Shown here piece after piece: positions 8,260-16,100 of a DNA stretch of 64,000 bases. Within the stretch, counting starts at the first letter, position 1; the number at the start of each line of letters is the position of its first letter. The notes below the pieces were generated by a model. That model ran no database searches, was not told the origin of the DNA, and saw nothing but the letters and a program-made list of their open reading frames with translations. This DNA comes from JARDZU01 sp963730285 (lineage in GTDB: Bacteria; Actinomycetota; Acidimicrobiia; Spongiisociales; ZC4RG35): the NCBI GenBank assembly GCA_963730285.1, contig CAVSQY010000001.1, positions 62,001-126,000 of the forward strand, written 5' to 3'. Both the position numbers and the translations under genes were made by a program.

Positions 8260-8792
8260 TTACCTGCCTTCCCGGCCTTGCGCCGGACGTATTCGCCCGC
8301 GTACCGAATCCCCTTGCCCTTGTAGGGCTCGGGGGGACGGACCTTGCGGATGTCGGCGGACACCTGGCCGACCAGCTCCTTGTCGATGCCGGACACCACG
8401 ATCTTGGTCGGCTCGGGGACCTCGAAAGTGATCCCGTCCGGGGCCGATACCTCAACCGGGTGGCTGAAACCGACCAGCAGCTCGATGTCACTCCCTTTGA
8501 GCGTCGCTCGATAGCCGACGCCCTGGATCTCGAGTGTCTTGGTGAATCCCTCAGACACTCCCTCGACCATGTTGGCGAGGAGGGCCCGGCTCAACCCGTG
8601 AAGTGCCTTGGACTCCCGGGTGTCGTCGTCACGCATCACGTTGACGGTCCCGTCCTCCATCGCGAAGCTGATGCGCTCGTGAAAGGAGCGAGACAATTGT
8701 CCCTTTGATCCTTTGACCACTACCCGGGCTCCGTCGATATCGACGTCCACTCCCGAGGGAACCGTGATCGGCATCTTTCCGATTCGACTCAT
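8256..8792 (-). CDS. rplF: 50S ribosomal protein L6
   Basis: L6 (178 residues) lies near the factor-binding centre of the large subunit. It begins MSRIGKMPITVPSGVDVDID and has the second-domain signature PEPYKGKGIRYAGEYVRRK. The open frame extends upstream through rpsH; this ATG matches the family start and lies 1 base after the rpsH stop. Confidence 0.97.
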   Translation of the reverse strand: MSRIGKMPITVPSGVDVDIDGARVVVKGSKGQLSRSFHERISFAMEDGTVNVMRDDDTRESKALHGLSRALLANMVEGVSEGFTKTLEIQGVGYRATLKGSDIELLVGFSHPVEVSAPDGITFEVPEPTKIVVSGIDKELVGQVSADIRKVRPPEPYKGKGIRYAGEYVRRKAGKAGK

Positions 8793-8793
8793 G

Positions 8794-9189
8794 TCACCAC
8801 ACCTCGCACAGGACTTCGCCGCCCAATCTCCGTCGGCGCGCCTCGCGATCGGGGAGAAGGCCCTGGCTGGTGGAAACCACCGCCACCCCGAGGCCACCCT
8901 GGACCCTGGGGAGCTCGGCCGCGCCGCGATAGACACGGTGCCCGGGCTTGGAGATTCGCTTGATCCCCTCGATGGCCGATTGACGGCGAGCGCCATATCT
9001 CAGGACGAGCTCGAGCTCGCTGCCGGCCCCGTTGGCTTTGACATCGAAGCGATCGATGAAGCCCTCGTCTTGGAGGATGCGGGCGATCCCGACTTTCAAC
9101 TTGGAAGAGGGCATCATCACCCTCTCATGGCCAACCGCCACCGCATTGCGGATGCGGGTGAGCATGTCGGCAATTGGATCGGTAACCAT
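8794..9189 (-). CDS. rpsH: 30S ribosomal protein S8
   Basis: S8 (131 residues) is a primary 16S rRNA-binding protein and, in E. coli, the translational repressor of the spc operon. It begins MVTDPIADMLTRIRNA and ends with the signature SISTSQG-like VSTSQGLLPDREARRR. The ATG shares its A with the rpsN stop (TAATG), so translation is coupled. Confidence 0.97.
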   Translation of the reverse strand: MVTDPIADMLTRIRNAVAVGHERVMMPSSKLKVGIARILQDEGFIDRFDVKANGAGSELELVLRYGARRQSAIEGIKRISKPGHRVYRGAAELPRVQGGLGVAVVSTSQGLLPDREARRRRLGGEVLCEVW

Positions 9190-9374
9190 TACCAGGACGC
9201 CTTTCTGACACCGGGCAGCTCGCCACGCGAGGCCAGCTCGCGAACACAGATACGGCACATGCCGAAGTCGCGGAGATAAGCGCGGGATCGACCGCATCTC
9301 TTGCAACGGGTGTAGCCGCGAACCTTGAATTTCGGTTTGCGATTTGCCTTGGCGATCAGCGATTTCTTAGCCAT
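9189..9374 (-). CDS. rpsN: 30S ribosomal protein S14, zinc-binding short form
   Basis: This is the 61-residue zinc form of S14. It begins MAKKSLIAKANRKPKF and has two CxxC pairs (RCKRCG and MCRIC) that bind zinc. The short form is common in actinobacteria next to rplE and rpsH. Its stop overlaps the rpsH start. Confidence 0.97.
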   Translation of the reverse strand: MAKKSLIAKANRKPKFKVRGYTRCKRCGRSRAYLRDFGMCRICVRELASRGELPGVRKASW

Positions 9375-9387
9375 TCAAAACCCTCCT

Positions 9388-9948
9388 TCAGACCTCGGTC
9401 GTTGCCTTGCGGAACGGGAAGCCGAAGGCATCGAGCAGCGCCCTCGCGTGCTCGTCGTTGCTTGCAGTGGTGCAAATGGTGATGTCCATGCCGTGGGTGG
9501 CGGTCACTTGGTCGAAATCGATCTCGGGGAAGATCAGTTGCTCGGTGACGCCAAAGCTGTAGTTGCCGCGTCCATCGAACGACCTGGGATTGAGACCGCG
9601 GAAGTCGCGGACTCTCGGAATCGCGACGGCCAGCAGCCTGTCGAAGAACTCCCACATGCGAGCGCCGCGCAATGTCACGGATGCGCCGACCGGCATGCCT
9701 TCGCGGACCTTGAAGCCAGCAACCGACTTGCGAGAGCGATTGAGCCTCGGCTTCTGACCGGTGATCAGGGTCAGCTCGTCCATGGCCGACTCGATCGCCT
9801 TCTTGTCGGTGACGGCCTCGCCCACACCCATGTTGACGACGATCTTCTCCAGACGCGGGATCTCCATGACATTGTCGAGGCCCAGCTGGTCCTTCAACTT
9901 GGGAGCGAGCTCATCGGAGTAGAGCGTCTTGAGACGAGGATCGCTCAC
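9388..9948 (-). CDS. rplE: 50S ribosomal protein L5
   Basis: L5 (186 residues) binds 5S rRNA and bridges to S13. It has VMEIPRLEKIVVNMGVGEA, the loop KPRLNRSRKSVAGFKVREG and the C-terminal GMDITICTTASNDEHARALL. Its start overlaps the rplX stop by four bases (ATGA), so translation is coupled. Confidence 0.97.
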   Translation of the reverse strand: MSDPRLKTLYSDELAPKLKDQLGLDNVMEIPRLEKIVVNMGVGEAVTDKKAIESAMDELTLITGQKPRLNRSRKSVAGFKVREGMPVGASVTLRGARMWEFFDRLLAVAIPRVRDFRGLNPRSFDGRGNYSFGVTEQLIFPEIDFDQVTATHGMDITICTTASNDEHARALLDAFGFPFRKATTEV

Positions 9949-10250
9949 AGGTCACCACCACACTTGACACAGACCCGGTGCTTGTGGCCCAGGTTGTCGA
10001 AACGATGGCTTATCCGGGTGGGCCCGCACTTCTCACAGACAATCATCACGTTCGAGACATCGATCGGCATGTCCTTGTCGATGATGCCTCCCTGCATGGT
10101 CTGGCCACGCGGCTTGGTGTGCCGCTTGACGGTGTTGACCCCTTCGACCTGTATTTTGCCGCGATCTGGCATGACTCGCTTGACGCGCGACTCCTTGCCG
10201 GCGTCCTTGCCGCTGATCACCATCACCTTGTCGCCCTTCTTCAACCTCAT
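9945..10250 (-). CDS. rplX: 50S ribosomal protein L24
   Basis: L24 (101 residues) initiates large-subunit assembly. It starts MRLKKGDKVMVISGKDAGKE (KOW motif) and has a C-terminal CxxC pair set (CEKCGPTR and CVKCGG) that is likely zinc-binding. GGGAGG lies 8 bases before the ATG. The first 21 bases of the gene are duplicated just upstream, so the start region now follows a 71-base insertion instead of overlapping rplN directly. Confidence 0.96.
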   Translation of the reverse strand: MRLKKGDKVMVISGKDAGKESRVKRVMPDRGKIQVEGVNTVKRHTKPRGQTMQGGIIDKDMPIDVSNVMIVCEKCGPTRISHRFDNLGHKHRVCVKCGGDL

Positions 10251-10342
10251 GAGGCAACCTCCCATAGCTGGCACCGCGATGAGTTCGCACAGCGAACTCG
10301 CAAGGAACCCGAAGGGTTCCCGTCGCCCTTCTTCAACCTCAT
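10230..10342 (-). repeat. 21-base direct repeat flanking a palindromic insertion at the rplN-rplX junction
   Basis: The first 21 bases of rplX (plus-strand 10230-10250) occur again, identical, at 10322-10342, where they overlap the rplN stop as TGATG. Between them are 71 bases carrying two hairpins: GAGTTCG/CGAACTC with a 5-base loop (10281-10299) and GGAACCC/GGGTTCC with loop GAA (10304-10320). The layout looks like a small palindromic element inserted with duplication of its target, or a slippage event. It also provides the Shine-Dalgarno site that rplX now uses. Confidence 0.7.
10247..10342 (-). CDS. 31-codon ORF created by the rplX start duplication
   Basis: The duplicated rplX start opens a frame of 31 codons: MRLKKGD from L24, then NPSGSLRVRCANSS and a short Trp-containing end. 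Its ATG overlaps the rplN stop (TGATG) and its own TGA overlaps the real rplX ATG (ATGA). Ribosomes leaving rplN could therefore pass through it to rplX without a break. It is probably a by-product of the insertion that preserves coupling rather than a functional peptide. Whether it is translated cannot be told from sequence. Confidence 0.3.
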   Translation of the reverse strand: MRLKKGDGNPSGSLRVRCANSSRCQLWEVAS

Positions 10343-10710
10343 CACAAGACCTCCGGTGCCAGCGAGACGATGCGCATGAAGCGGCGGTCACGCAGCTCTC
10401 GGGCGACAGGGCCAAAGATGCGGGTGCCACGTGGCTGGCTGTTGTTGTCGATGATCACGCACGCGTTGTCGTCGAATCGGATGTATGTCCCGTCCGTGCG
10501 ACGCGACTCTTTCCTGGTTCGGACGACGACGGCCTTGACCACTTCACCCTTCTTGACCGATCCGCCCGGGGTGGCGTCCTTGACCGTCGCCACAATCACA
10601 TCGCCGATACCCGCATAGCGACGGGACGAGCCACCGAGCACCCGGATGCAGAGCACCTCACGGGCACCGGTGTTGTCCGCCACCTTGAGACGGGATTCCT
10701 GCTGGATCAT
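10342..10710 (-). CDS. rplN: 50S ribosomal protein L14
   Basis: L14 (122 residues) lies at the subunit interface and contacts h14 of 16S rRNA. It starts MIQQESRLKVADNTGAR and contains CIRVLGGSSRRYAGIGD and FGPVARELRDRRFMRIVSLAPEVL. The start is the ATG overlapping the rpsQ stop (ATGA); the open frame extends upstream but the family N-terminus fixes this choice. Confidence 0.97.
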   Translation of the reverse strand: MIQQESRLKVADNTGAREVLCIRVLGGSSRRYAGIGDVIVATVKDATPGGSVKKGEVVKAVVVRTRKESRRTDGTYIRFDDNACVIIDNNSQPRGTRIFGPVARELRDRRFMRIVSLAPEVL

Positions 10711-10973
10711 CTGGCACGCTCCACCACTTCGACCACACGCCATCGCTTCTGCTTGGACAGAGGGCGCGTCTCCATGATCCGAACCGTGTCGCCGACCTTG
10801 GCGTCATTCGTCTCATCATGAGCATGGAACTTGGTGCTCCGCCGAACGACCTTGTCGTAGCGAGGATGGGCAAACTGGGTGGGCACCTCCACCGTGACCG
10901 TCTTGTCACGTGCATCGGATATCACCACGCCCACCCGAACCTTGCGGCGGCTTCTCGTGCTGTCTTCAGTCAT
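10707..10973 (-). CDS. rpsQ: 30S ribosomal protein S17
   Basis: S17 (88 residues) is a primary 16S-binding OB-fold protein. It has RVGVVISDARDKTVTVEV, YDKVVRRSTKFHAHDE and VGDTVRIMETRPLSKQKRWRV. It shares one base with the rpmC stop and four with the rplN start, typical of the dense packing of this cluster. Confidence 0.97.
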   Translation of the reverse strand: MTEDSTRSRRKVRVGVVISDARDKTVTVEVPTQFAHPRYDKVVRRSTKFHAHDETNDAKVGDTVRIMETRPLSKQKRWRVVEVVERAR

Positions 10974-11191
10974 CAGGAACGCTCCTCTTCATCGGAGCCA
11001 ACGGTCATCTCACGCTCACGCATGGCGGTGAGGATGCGTGCGATGTCCTTCTTGACGTCCTTGATACGGGCATGGTTGTCGAGCTGGTTGGTCGCCAACT
11101 GAAAGCGAAGGTTGAAGCGCTCTCCCTTCGCCTCGTCGAGGGCATCTACCAGCTGCTCGTCCGACAGGTCTCTGATCTCGGCCGGAGTCAT
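10973..11191 (-). CDS. rpmC: 50S ribosomal protein L29
   Basis: L29 (72 residues) is at the tunnel exit, near the trigger factor and SRP docking site. It begins MTPAEIRDLSDEQLVDALDE and has KGERFNLRFQLATNQLDN followed by the helix RIKDVKKDIARILTAMRERE. The chosen ATG overlaps the rplP stop (ATGA); the frame is open much further upstream but only this part is L29. Confidence 0.96.
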   Translation of the reverse strand: MTPAEIRDLSDEQLVDALDEAKGERFNLRFQLATNQLDNHARIKDVKKDIARILTAMREREMTVGSDEEERS

Positions 11192-11601
11192 TCGTCCTCC
11201 CTGCTGACGAAACGTGTCTTGATCGGCAGCTTGTGACCGGCTTTTCTCATCGCCTCGCGTGCCAGGTCTTCGGACACACCGGCCAGCTCGAACATGACAC
11301 GACCCGGCTTGACCACGGACACCCAGAACTCGGGGTTGCCCTTCCCCGAGCCCATACGGGTCTCGGCAGGCTTCTGGGTAACCGGCTTGTCCGGGAATAT
11401 GGTGATCCAAACCTTCCCACCACGCTTCACCGCCCGGGTGATGGCAATACGGGCAGACTCGATCTGTCGGGCCGAGATCCAGCCCTCCTCCAAGGCCTGA
11501 AGCCCGTACTCACCGAAATTCACTTCGGTCCCACCCTTGGCCACACCGGATCTGCGACCCCGGTGCACCTTGCGATGCTTGGTTCTCTTGGGCATCAACA
11601 T
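11188..11601 (-). CDS. rplP: 50S ribosomal protein L16
   Basis: L16 (137 residues) organises the A-site tRNA path of the large subunit. It begins MLMPKRTKHRKVHRG, matching the family start MLxPKRTK, and contains FGEYGLQALEEGWISARQIE and the AAR loop region. GAGGAG lies 9 bases before this ATG, inside the end of rpsC. I preferred it over the ATG two codons later for that reason. Confidence 0.97.
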   Translation of the reverse strand: MLMPKRTKHRKVHRGRRSGVAKGGTEVNFGEYGLQALEEGWISARQIESARIAITRAVKRGGKVWITIFPDKPVTQKPAETRMGSGKGNPEFWVSVVKPGRVMFELAGVSEDLAREAMRKAGHKLPIKTRFVSREDE

Positions 11602-11607
11602 TTCCGA

Positions 11608-12957
11608 TTACTCCTCTTCGCCCTCAGAAGCCTCAGTTGTCGCTCCGCCCGAAGCCTCCTCAGAGGCTGAGGCCTCAGGTTCCTCGACATCGGCAGCAGC
11701 AGAGGCGTCAGAGTCTGGAGACTCGCCAGCGACCTGAGCAGCAGTTGCGCCCGCAACCGCAACATCCTCAGCGGCAGCCGAGGCGTCAGAGTCTGGAGAC
11801 TCGCCAGCGACCTGAGCAGCAGTTGCGTCAGAGTCTGGAGACTCGCCAGCGACCTGAGCAGCAGTTGCGTCCGCAACCGCAACATCCTCAGCGGCAGCCG
11901 AGGCGTCAGAGTCTGGAGACTCGCCAGCGACCTGAGCAGCAGTTGCGTCAGAGTCTGGAGACTCGCCAGCGACCTGAGCAGCAGTTGCGTCCGCAACTGC
12001 AACGGCTTCGGCGGCAGCCGAAGACGCGTCACCCGAAGACACGGTCTCGGTTCCAGTTGCGTCTGCAACGGCTTCGGTGGCAGCGGAAGGCGCTACCTCG
12101 ATGTCCTCGCGAGCCGACTCATACTGGACCTTGGCCTCGGCGGCGGTGGGTCTGCGCCCTCCTCCAGCCTCGATGAGCCGCTTGCCTCCACCAGCCTCGA
12201 TGAGGCGTGGCTTCTTCTCGGCTCCGGCAGCCTCTTCGGCTCGGGACTTGAGACTCTTCTGGGTGCGTCGAGCCGGCCCACCAGTCGCCAGATCGGCTTC
12301 GGCGGCAATTCGGTCACCGGACACCTGGCCCCTGGAGACGACCTCTCCTCGATAGACCCAAACCTTCACACCGATGGCACCGACTGTGGTCTTTGCAGTG
12401 GCTGTGCCGTAGTCGATGTCGGCACGAATCGTGTGAAGGGGAACGCGACCCTCGCGATACCACTCACGACGACCCATGTCGGCTCCACCGAGCCGACCCT
12501 TGCACTCGACACGGACGCCCTCGGCCCCTGCCTTCAATGCGGAGGCGATGGCCCGCTTCATGGCGCGGCGAAATGCAATGCGGTTCTCGATCTGGTCGGC
12601 CACCCCACGGGCGAGCAGAGCAGCGTCCAGATCGGGGTCCTTGACCTCGTTGATGTTCAACTTGACCGGGCGATCGGCCATCTTCTCGAGTGCACCGCGG
12701 AGACGCTCGGCCTCAGCTCCCTTGCGGCCGATGACCACACCGGGGCGGGCGGTGTGGATGTCGACGATCAGACGGTCGCGTGTTCGCTCGATGTCCACAC
12801 GGGACACGGCGCCCCGGATCAACTCGTCCTTCAGATACTCGCGGATCTTCCAATCCTCATTGACGAATTCGACATAGTCCTTTTTGGAGAACCACTTCGA
12901 CTTCCAGTCGGTGGCCACACCCAATCTGAACGAGTAGGGATGTACCTTCTGGCCCAT
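11608..12957 (-). CDS. rpsC: 30S ribosomal protein S3 with a long acidic repeat tail
   Basis: S3 forms the mRNA entry pore and helicase with S4 and S5. Residues 1-215 are normal S3: MGQKVHPYSFRLGVATDWKS, a KH domain with GRKG at 77-80, and the C-terminal domain ending near VYRGEVV. Residues about 225-449 are an added tail. It is first basic with a tandem RLIEAGGG pair (251-267), then acidic and Ala-rich with five copies of TAAQVAGESPDSD (about 325-418) arranged in 40-residue units, ending SEGEEE. Usual S3 is 210-280 residues; this one is 449. The tail looks disordered. The start overlaps the rplV stop (TGATG). Confidence 0.95.
   Translation of the reverse strand: MGQKVHPYSFRLGVATDWKSKWFSKKDYVEFVNEDWKIREYLKDELIRGAVSRVDIERTRDRLIVDIHTARPGVVIGRKGAEAERLRGALEKMADRPVKLNINEVKDPDLDAALLARGVADQIENRIAFRRAMKRAIASALKAGAEGVRVECKGRLGGADMGRREWYREGRVPLHTIRADIDYGTATAKTTVGAIGVKVWVYRGEVVSRGQVSGDRIAAEADLATGGPARRTQKSLKSRAEEAAGAEKKPRLIEAGGGKRLIEAGGGRRPTAAEAKVQYESAREDIEVAPSAATEAVADATGTETVSSGDASSAAAEAVAVADATAAQVAGESPDSDATAAQVAGESPDSDASAAAEDVAVADATAAQVAGESPDSDATAAQVAGESPDSDASAAAEDVAVAGATAAQVAGESPDSDASAAADVEEPEASASEEASGGATTEASEGEEE
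11705..12000 (-). repeat. In-frame 120-base tandem repeat in the rpsC tail
   Basis: Two and a half near-identical 120-base units lie head to tail; positions 11761-11820 and 11881-11940 are identical, and 11821-11880 differs from 11941-12000 at one base. Each unit contains two copies of a shorter core coding TAAQVAGESPDSD, so there are five cores. The near identity suggests recent expansion by slippage or unequal exchange. All changes keep the reading frame. Confidence 0.9.
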
Positions 12958-13304
12958 CAGTTCACCTCCTCGTTCATGTCCGACACCACGATCGTGATGT
13001 GGCTCGTGCGCTTTCGGATTCGGGTGGCGCGCCCCCTGGCCCGAGGGCGGTATCGGTTCAGAGTCGGGCCTTCGTCGGCGAAAGCCTCCGAGACGATCAA
13101 CTCGTCGGCATCGAGAGCATGGTTGTGCTCCGCATTGGCGACGGCCGACCGAAGCACCTTGCTGACCGGCTCGGTTGCCCCGCGTGAGGTCAGGCGGAGG
13201 ACATGCTCCGCTTCTTCCACCGGCAAGCCTCGAACCAGGTCGAGGACGCGGCGGACTTTGTACGGCGACTGCCGCACGTATTTGGCTTGTGCCCTGACCT
13301 TCAT
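12957..13304 (-). CDS. rplV: 50S ribosomal protein L22
   Basis: L22 (115 residues) lines the exit tunnel, where its beta-hairpin meets macrolides. It begins MKVRAQAKYVRQSPYKVRRV and has LRSAVANAEHNHALD and the hairpin region RYRPRARGRATRIRKRTSHI. It overlaps rpsS by four bases and rpsC by one. Confidence 0.97.
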   Translation of the reverse strand: MKVRAQAKYVRQSPYKVRRVLDLVRGLPVEEAEHVLRLTSRGATEPVSKVLRSAVANAEHNHALDADELIVSEAFADEGPTLNRYRPRARGRATRIRKRTSHITIVVSDMNEEVN

Positions 13305-13576
13305 CGCTTCCTCGCCGCCTTGTCTGCATGGCCCCGGAATGTCCGGGTTGGGGCGAACTCGCCGAGCTTGTGGCCGACCATCGACTCGGTGATGTAGACG
13401 GGAACGTGCTTACGGCCGTCGTGCACCGCAATGGTGTGCCCGATCATCTCGGGGATGATCGTGGAACGGCGCGACCAGGTCCTGATCACGCGCTTTGACG
13501 ATGTCCGGTTGAGCTCATCGACCTTGTTGGCGAGATGCTCATCCACGAAAGGGCCCTTTTTCAAACTTCTAGACAT
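13301..13576 (-). CDS. rpsS: 30S ribosomal protein S19
   Basis: S19 (91 residues) lies in the small-subunit head next to S13. It begins MSRSLKKGPFVDEHLANKVD and has TWSRRSTIIPEMIGHTIAVHDG and VPVYITESMVGHKLGEFAPT, all family signatures. It lies 3 bases after rplB. Confidence 0.97.
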   Translation of the reverse strand: MSRSLKKGPFVDEHLANKVDELNRTSSKRVIRTWSRRSTIIPEMIGHTIAVHDGRKHVPVYITESMVGHKLGEFAPTRTFRGHADKAARKR

Positions 13577-13579
13577 GAG

Positions 13580-14413
13580 TTATCTCCGGCCCTTCTTGGC
13601 TCTACGACGAATGATGTACTGGTTGGAAGGCTTCTTCCTGGATCTGGTCCTGCCCTCGGGCTTGCCCCACGGGCTGACCGGATGACGGCCACCGGAGGAC
13701 TTGCCCTCGCCGCCTCCCAACGGGTGGTCGATGGGGTTCATGGCCACACCGCGAGTCTGCGGGCGCACACCCTTCCACCGGTTGCGGCCGGCCTTACCCA
13801 ATTTGATCAGCTCGGACTCGGTGTTCCCCACCTGGCCCACGGTCGCCCGGCAATCCAGCGGGACCTGACGCATCTCCCCCGACGGGAGTCGGAGCAGGGC
13901 CAGGTCGTTCTCCTTGGACATCAGCTGGACGGTGGCGCCGGCTGATCTGGCCAATTTGGCTCCACCGCCCGGGCGCATCTCAATGGCATGGACATTGGTG
14001 CCCGCAGGGATGTTGCGGAGGGGAAGGGCGTTTCCCGGCTTGATCTCGACTCCCGATCCGGACTCGAGACGGTCACTCACCCGGACACCGACGGGAGCAA
14101 GGATGTAGCGCTTCTCGCCATCTGCATAGTTGAGGAGGGCGATGCGGGCGTTCCTGTTCGGGTCGTACTCGATGGTGGCCACTCTGGCGGGGACCCCGTC
14201 CTTGTTGCGGCGGAAATCGATCACCCGATAGCGCTGCTTGTGGCCGCCACCTCGATGCCGAGAAGTGACCCGGCCGTAGGTATTGCGCCCACCGGTCTTG
14301 CCCTTCTTGGCGAGGAGTGACTTCTCCGGCTTGTCGGTCGTGATCTCGGCAAAGTCCGAGACCGTCTGGAACCGACGACCTGGTGAGGTTGGCTTGCGCT
14401 TCTTGATTGCCAT
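13580..14413 (-). CDS. rplB: 50S ribosomal protein L2
   Basis: L2 (277 residues) supports the peptidyl transferase centre and subunit joining. It begins MAIKKRKPTSPGRRFQTVSD, has TSRHRGGGHKQRYRVIDFRR and the conserved C-terminal VAMNPIDHPLGGGEGKSSGG with the His reaching toward the active site. The start is set by the family N-terminus; the frame is open further upstream. Confidence 0.98.
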   Translation of the reverse strand: MAIKKRKPTSPGRRFQTVSDFAEITTDKPEKSLLAKKGKTGGRNTYGRVTSRHRGGGHKQRYRVIDFRRNKDGVPARVATIEYDPNRNARIALLNYADGEKRYILAPVGVRVSDRLESGSGVEIKPGNALPLRNIPAGTNVHAIEMRPGGGAKLARSAGATVQLMSKENDLALLRLPSGEMRQVPLDCRATVGQVGNTESELIKLGKAGRNRWKGVRPQTRGVAMNPIDHPLGGGEGKSSGGRHPVSPWGKPEGRTRSRKKPSNQYIIRRRAKKGRR

Positions 14414-14414
14414 C

Positions 14415-14702
14415 TCAGACTCCGAACAGATCGATCGTGTTGCCGGTGGCGAGCGTGACCAGGGCGCGCTTGGTGTCCTTGCGACGACCAATCGAATAGC
14501 CCTGACGCTTCCGCTTGCCCTTGCGATTTGATGTGTTGACCCGAAGCACGCGGACCCCGAAGATCGACTCCACGGCGTCCTTGATCTCACCCTTGTTGGT
14601 GCGCGGGTCGACCAGGAAGGTGTAGGTGTTCTGGTGCTCTATGAGGTCGTACGACTTCTCGGAGACCACCGGGGCGAGGATCACATCACGCGGATTTCTC
14701 AT
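14415..14702 (-). CDS. rplW: 50S ribosomal protein L23
   Basis: L23 (95 residues) docks trigger factor and SRP at the tunnel exit. It has MRNPRDVILAPVVSEKSYDL, YTFLVDPRTNKGEIKDAVE and VNTSNRKGKRKRQGYSIGRR. Its first 17 bases overlap the end of rplD, an unusually long overlap for this cluster. Confidence 0.97.
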   Translation of the reverse strand: MRNPRDVILAPVVSEKSYDLIEHQNTYTFLVDPRTNKGEIKDAVESIFGVRVLRVNTSNRKGKRKRQGYSIGRRKDTKRALVTLATGNTIDLFGV

Positions 14703-15396
14703 CCGGGATCACCTCCTCCTCCTTTGCATCAGATGTCTCCTTGACGAAATCGGTCTCCGACACCTCATAGGTGCTGGAGCGGCCAACCGCCCCAACCGTG
14801 TGAGACGTGAAAACGACCGAGTCGGCCCACAACACGTCATACGGCGTGAGATGGCCGGGCTGGCACAGATTGACCTCGGGCAAGTTGCGGAATGACCGTC
14901 CGGCGATTCCGTCCAGCTGACTGAGCACAACCAGGGTCTTGCCCTCCGCACCCATCGCCTTCAGCAACGTGACGGCCTGCTTGGTCTTGGGAGAGGTCCA
15001 GTCGATGTCCTTGATCACCATGACCGCGTCTTCCGAGGCGCGGGCGGAGAGAGCGCTGCGCAATGCGAGACGCTTCATCTTCTTGGGAGTTCTCTGGGTG
15101 TAGTCGCGGGGCTTCGGGCCGTGAGCCACTCCGCCGCCGACCCAATGAGGCGCGCGTATCGAGCCCTGGCGGGCGCGGCCAAGACCCTTCTGGCGCCACG
15201 GCTTGCGACCGCCGCCACGCACCTCGGCGCGAGTCTTCGTCGAAGCGGTGCCGGCGCGCTTGGCGGCAAGCTGTGCGGTGATGACCTGGTGCAGGACGGC
15301 CAGGTTCGGCTCGATGCCGAAGATCTCGGGATCGAGCTTGATGTTGCCTTGCGTCTTGCCGTCGGCGCTGAAGAGTGGTGCTTCTACGTCAGCCAC
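14686..15396 (-). CDS. rplD: 50S ribosomal protein L4
   Basis: L4 (236 residues) reaches the tunnel constriction and, in E. coli, represses the S10 operon. It has TRAEVRGGGRKPWRQKGLGR, ARQGSIRAPHWVGGGVAHGP and RDYTQRTPKKMKRLALRSAL. The C-terminus carries an acidic extension (SDAKEEEVIPDEKSA) that overlaps the rplW start. It overlaps rplC by eight bases. Confidence 0.97.
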   Translation of the reverse strand: MADVEAPLFSADGKTQGNIKLDPEIFGIEPNLAVLHQVITAQLAAKRAGTASTKTRAEVRGGGRKPWRQKGLGRARQGSIRAPHWVGGGVAHGPKPRDYTQRTPKKMKRLALRSALSARASEDAVMVIKDIDWTSPKTKQAVTLLKAMGAEGKTLVVLSQLDGIAGRSFRNLPEVNLCQPGHLTPYDVLWADSVVFTSHTVGAVGRSSTYEVSETDFVKETSDAKEEEVIPDEKSA

Positions 15397-16027
15397 GAGC
15401 CTTCACCGCCTCTCGAACCAGGACCACCGAGCCCTTGGGACCGGGCACGGCGCCATTGAGCAGGAGCAAGTCGTTGTCACCATCGACGCCCACGATCTCG
15501 AGGTTCAGCGTGGTGACCTTCTCGCCACCGAGACGCCCGGCCATCCTCATGCCTTTGAATACCCGAGCCGGTGTGGCGCAGGCGCCGATCGAGCCAGGCG
15601 CCCGATGCTTCTTGTGGTTGCCGTGCGAGCCGCCCTGACCGGAAAAATTGTGACGCTCCATCACACCTGCAAACCCCTTGCCCTTGGAGACGCCGGACAC
15701 ATCTGCCTTGGTGCCGGGTTGGAAGAGATCGACGATTCGGATCTCCTGGCCGACGCTGTAGAGGCTCGGGTCTTCGACCCTGATCTCGACGAGATGACGA
15801 GCCGGAGCCACACCTGCCTTGGCGAAATGTCCCGCCTCAGGCTTGTTGACCCGACTCGGCTTGACGTCCCGGAAAGAGATTTGAATCGAGTTGTAGCCGT
15901 CGGTCTCATCGGTCTTGATCTGGACGACGCGACAGGGCCCGGCCTTGATGACCGTCACCGGGATGGCGCGGGCCTCCTCGTCGAAGACCTGGGTCATCCC
16001 CAGCTTCTGTCCGAGAATGGCGTTCAT
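15389..16027 (-). CDS. rplC: 50S ribosomal protein L3
   Basis: L3 (212 residues) is an early assembly protein next to the peptidyl transferase centre. It begins MNAILGQKLGMTQVFDEEAR and has VSGVSKGKGFAGVMERHNFS and GQGGSHGNHKKHRAPGSIGA, the loop that extends to the A site. A 73-base spacer separates it from rpsJ; that spacer contains a small 7-bp hairpin near 16070-16087. Confidence 0.97.
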   Translation of the reverse strand: MNAILGQKLGMTQVFDEEARAIPVTVIKAGPCRVVQIKTDETDGYNSIQISFRDVKPSRVNKPEAGHFAKAGVAPARHLVEIRVEDPSLYSVGQEIRIVDLFQPGTKADVSGVSKGKGFAGVMERHNFSGQGGSHGNHKKHRAPGSIGACATPARVFKGMRMAGRLGGEKVTTLNLEIVGVDGDNDLLLLNGAVPGPKGSVVLVREAVKARG

Positions 16028-16100
16028 GGCGACTTCCTTTGCGGAGCCAGACGGAGAAATCCCGCTCCGATCGTCGATGCCGACGATGTCACTGCGGTTT

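Noticed and set aside
10251..10321. Transcription terminator between rplN and rplX
   Set aside because: The hairpins lack a T-run and the downstream genes are essential and coupled, so termination here is unlikely.
11705..12000. Regular repeats that could be mistaken for a CRISPR array
   Set aside because: The 120-base period is in frame with rpsC, spacers are not unique, and the translation is a continuous repeat tail.
12433..13392. 319-codon plus-strand frame across rpsC-rplV-rpsS
   Set aside because: It crosses three certain genes in antisense and has no recognisable domain.
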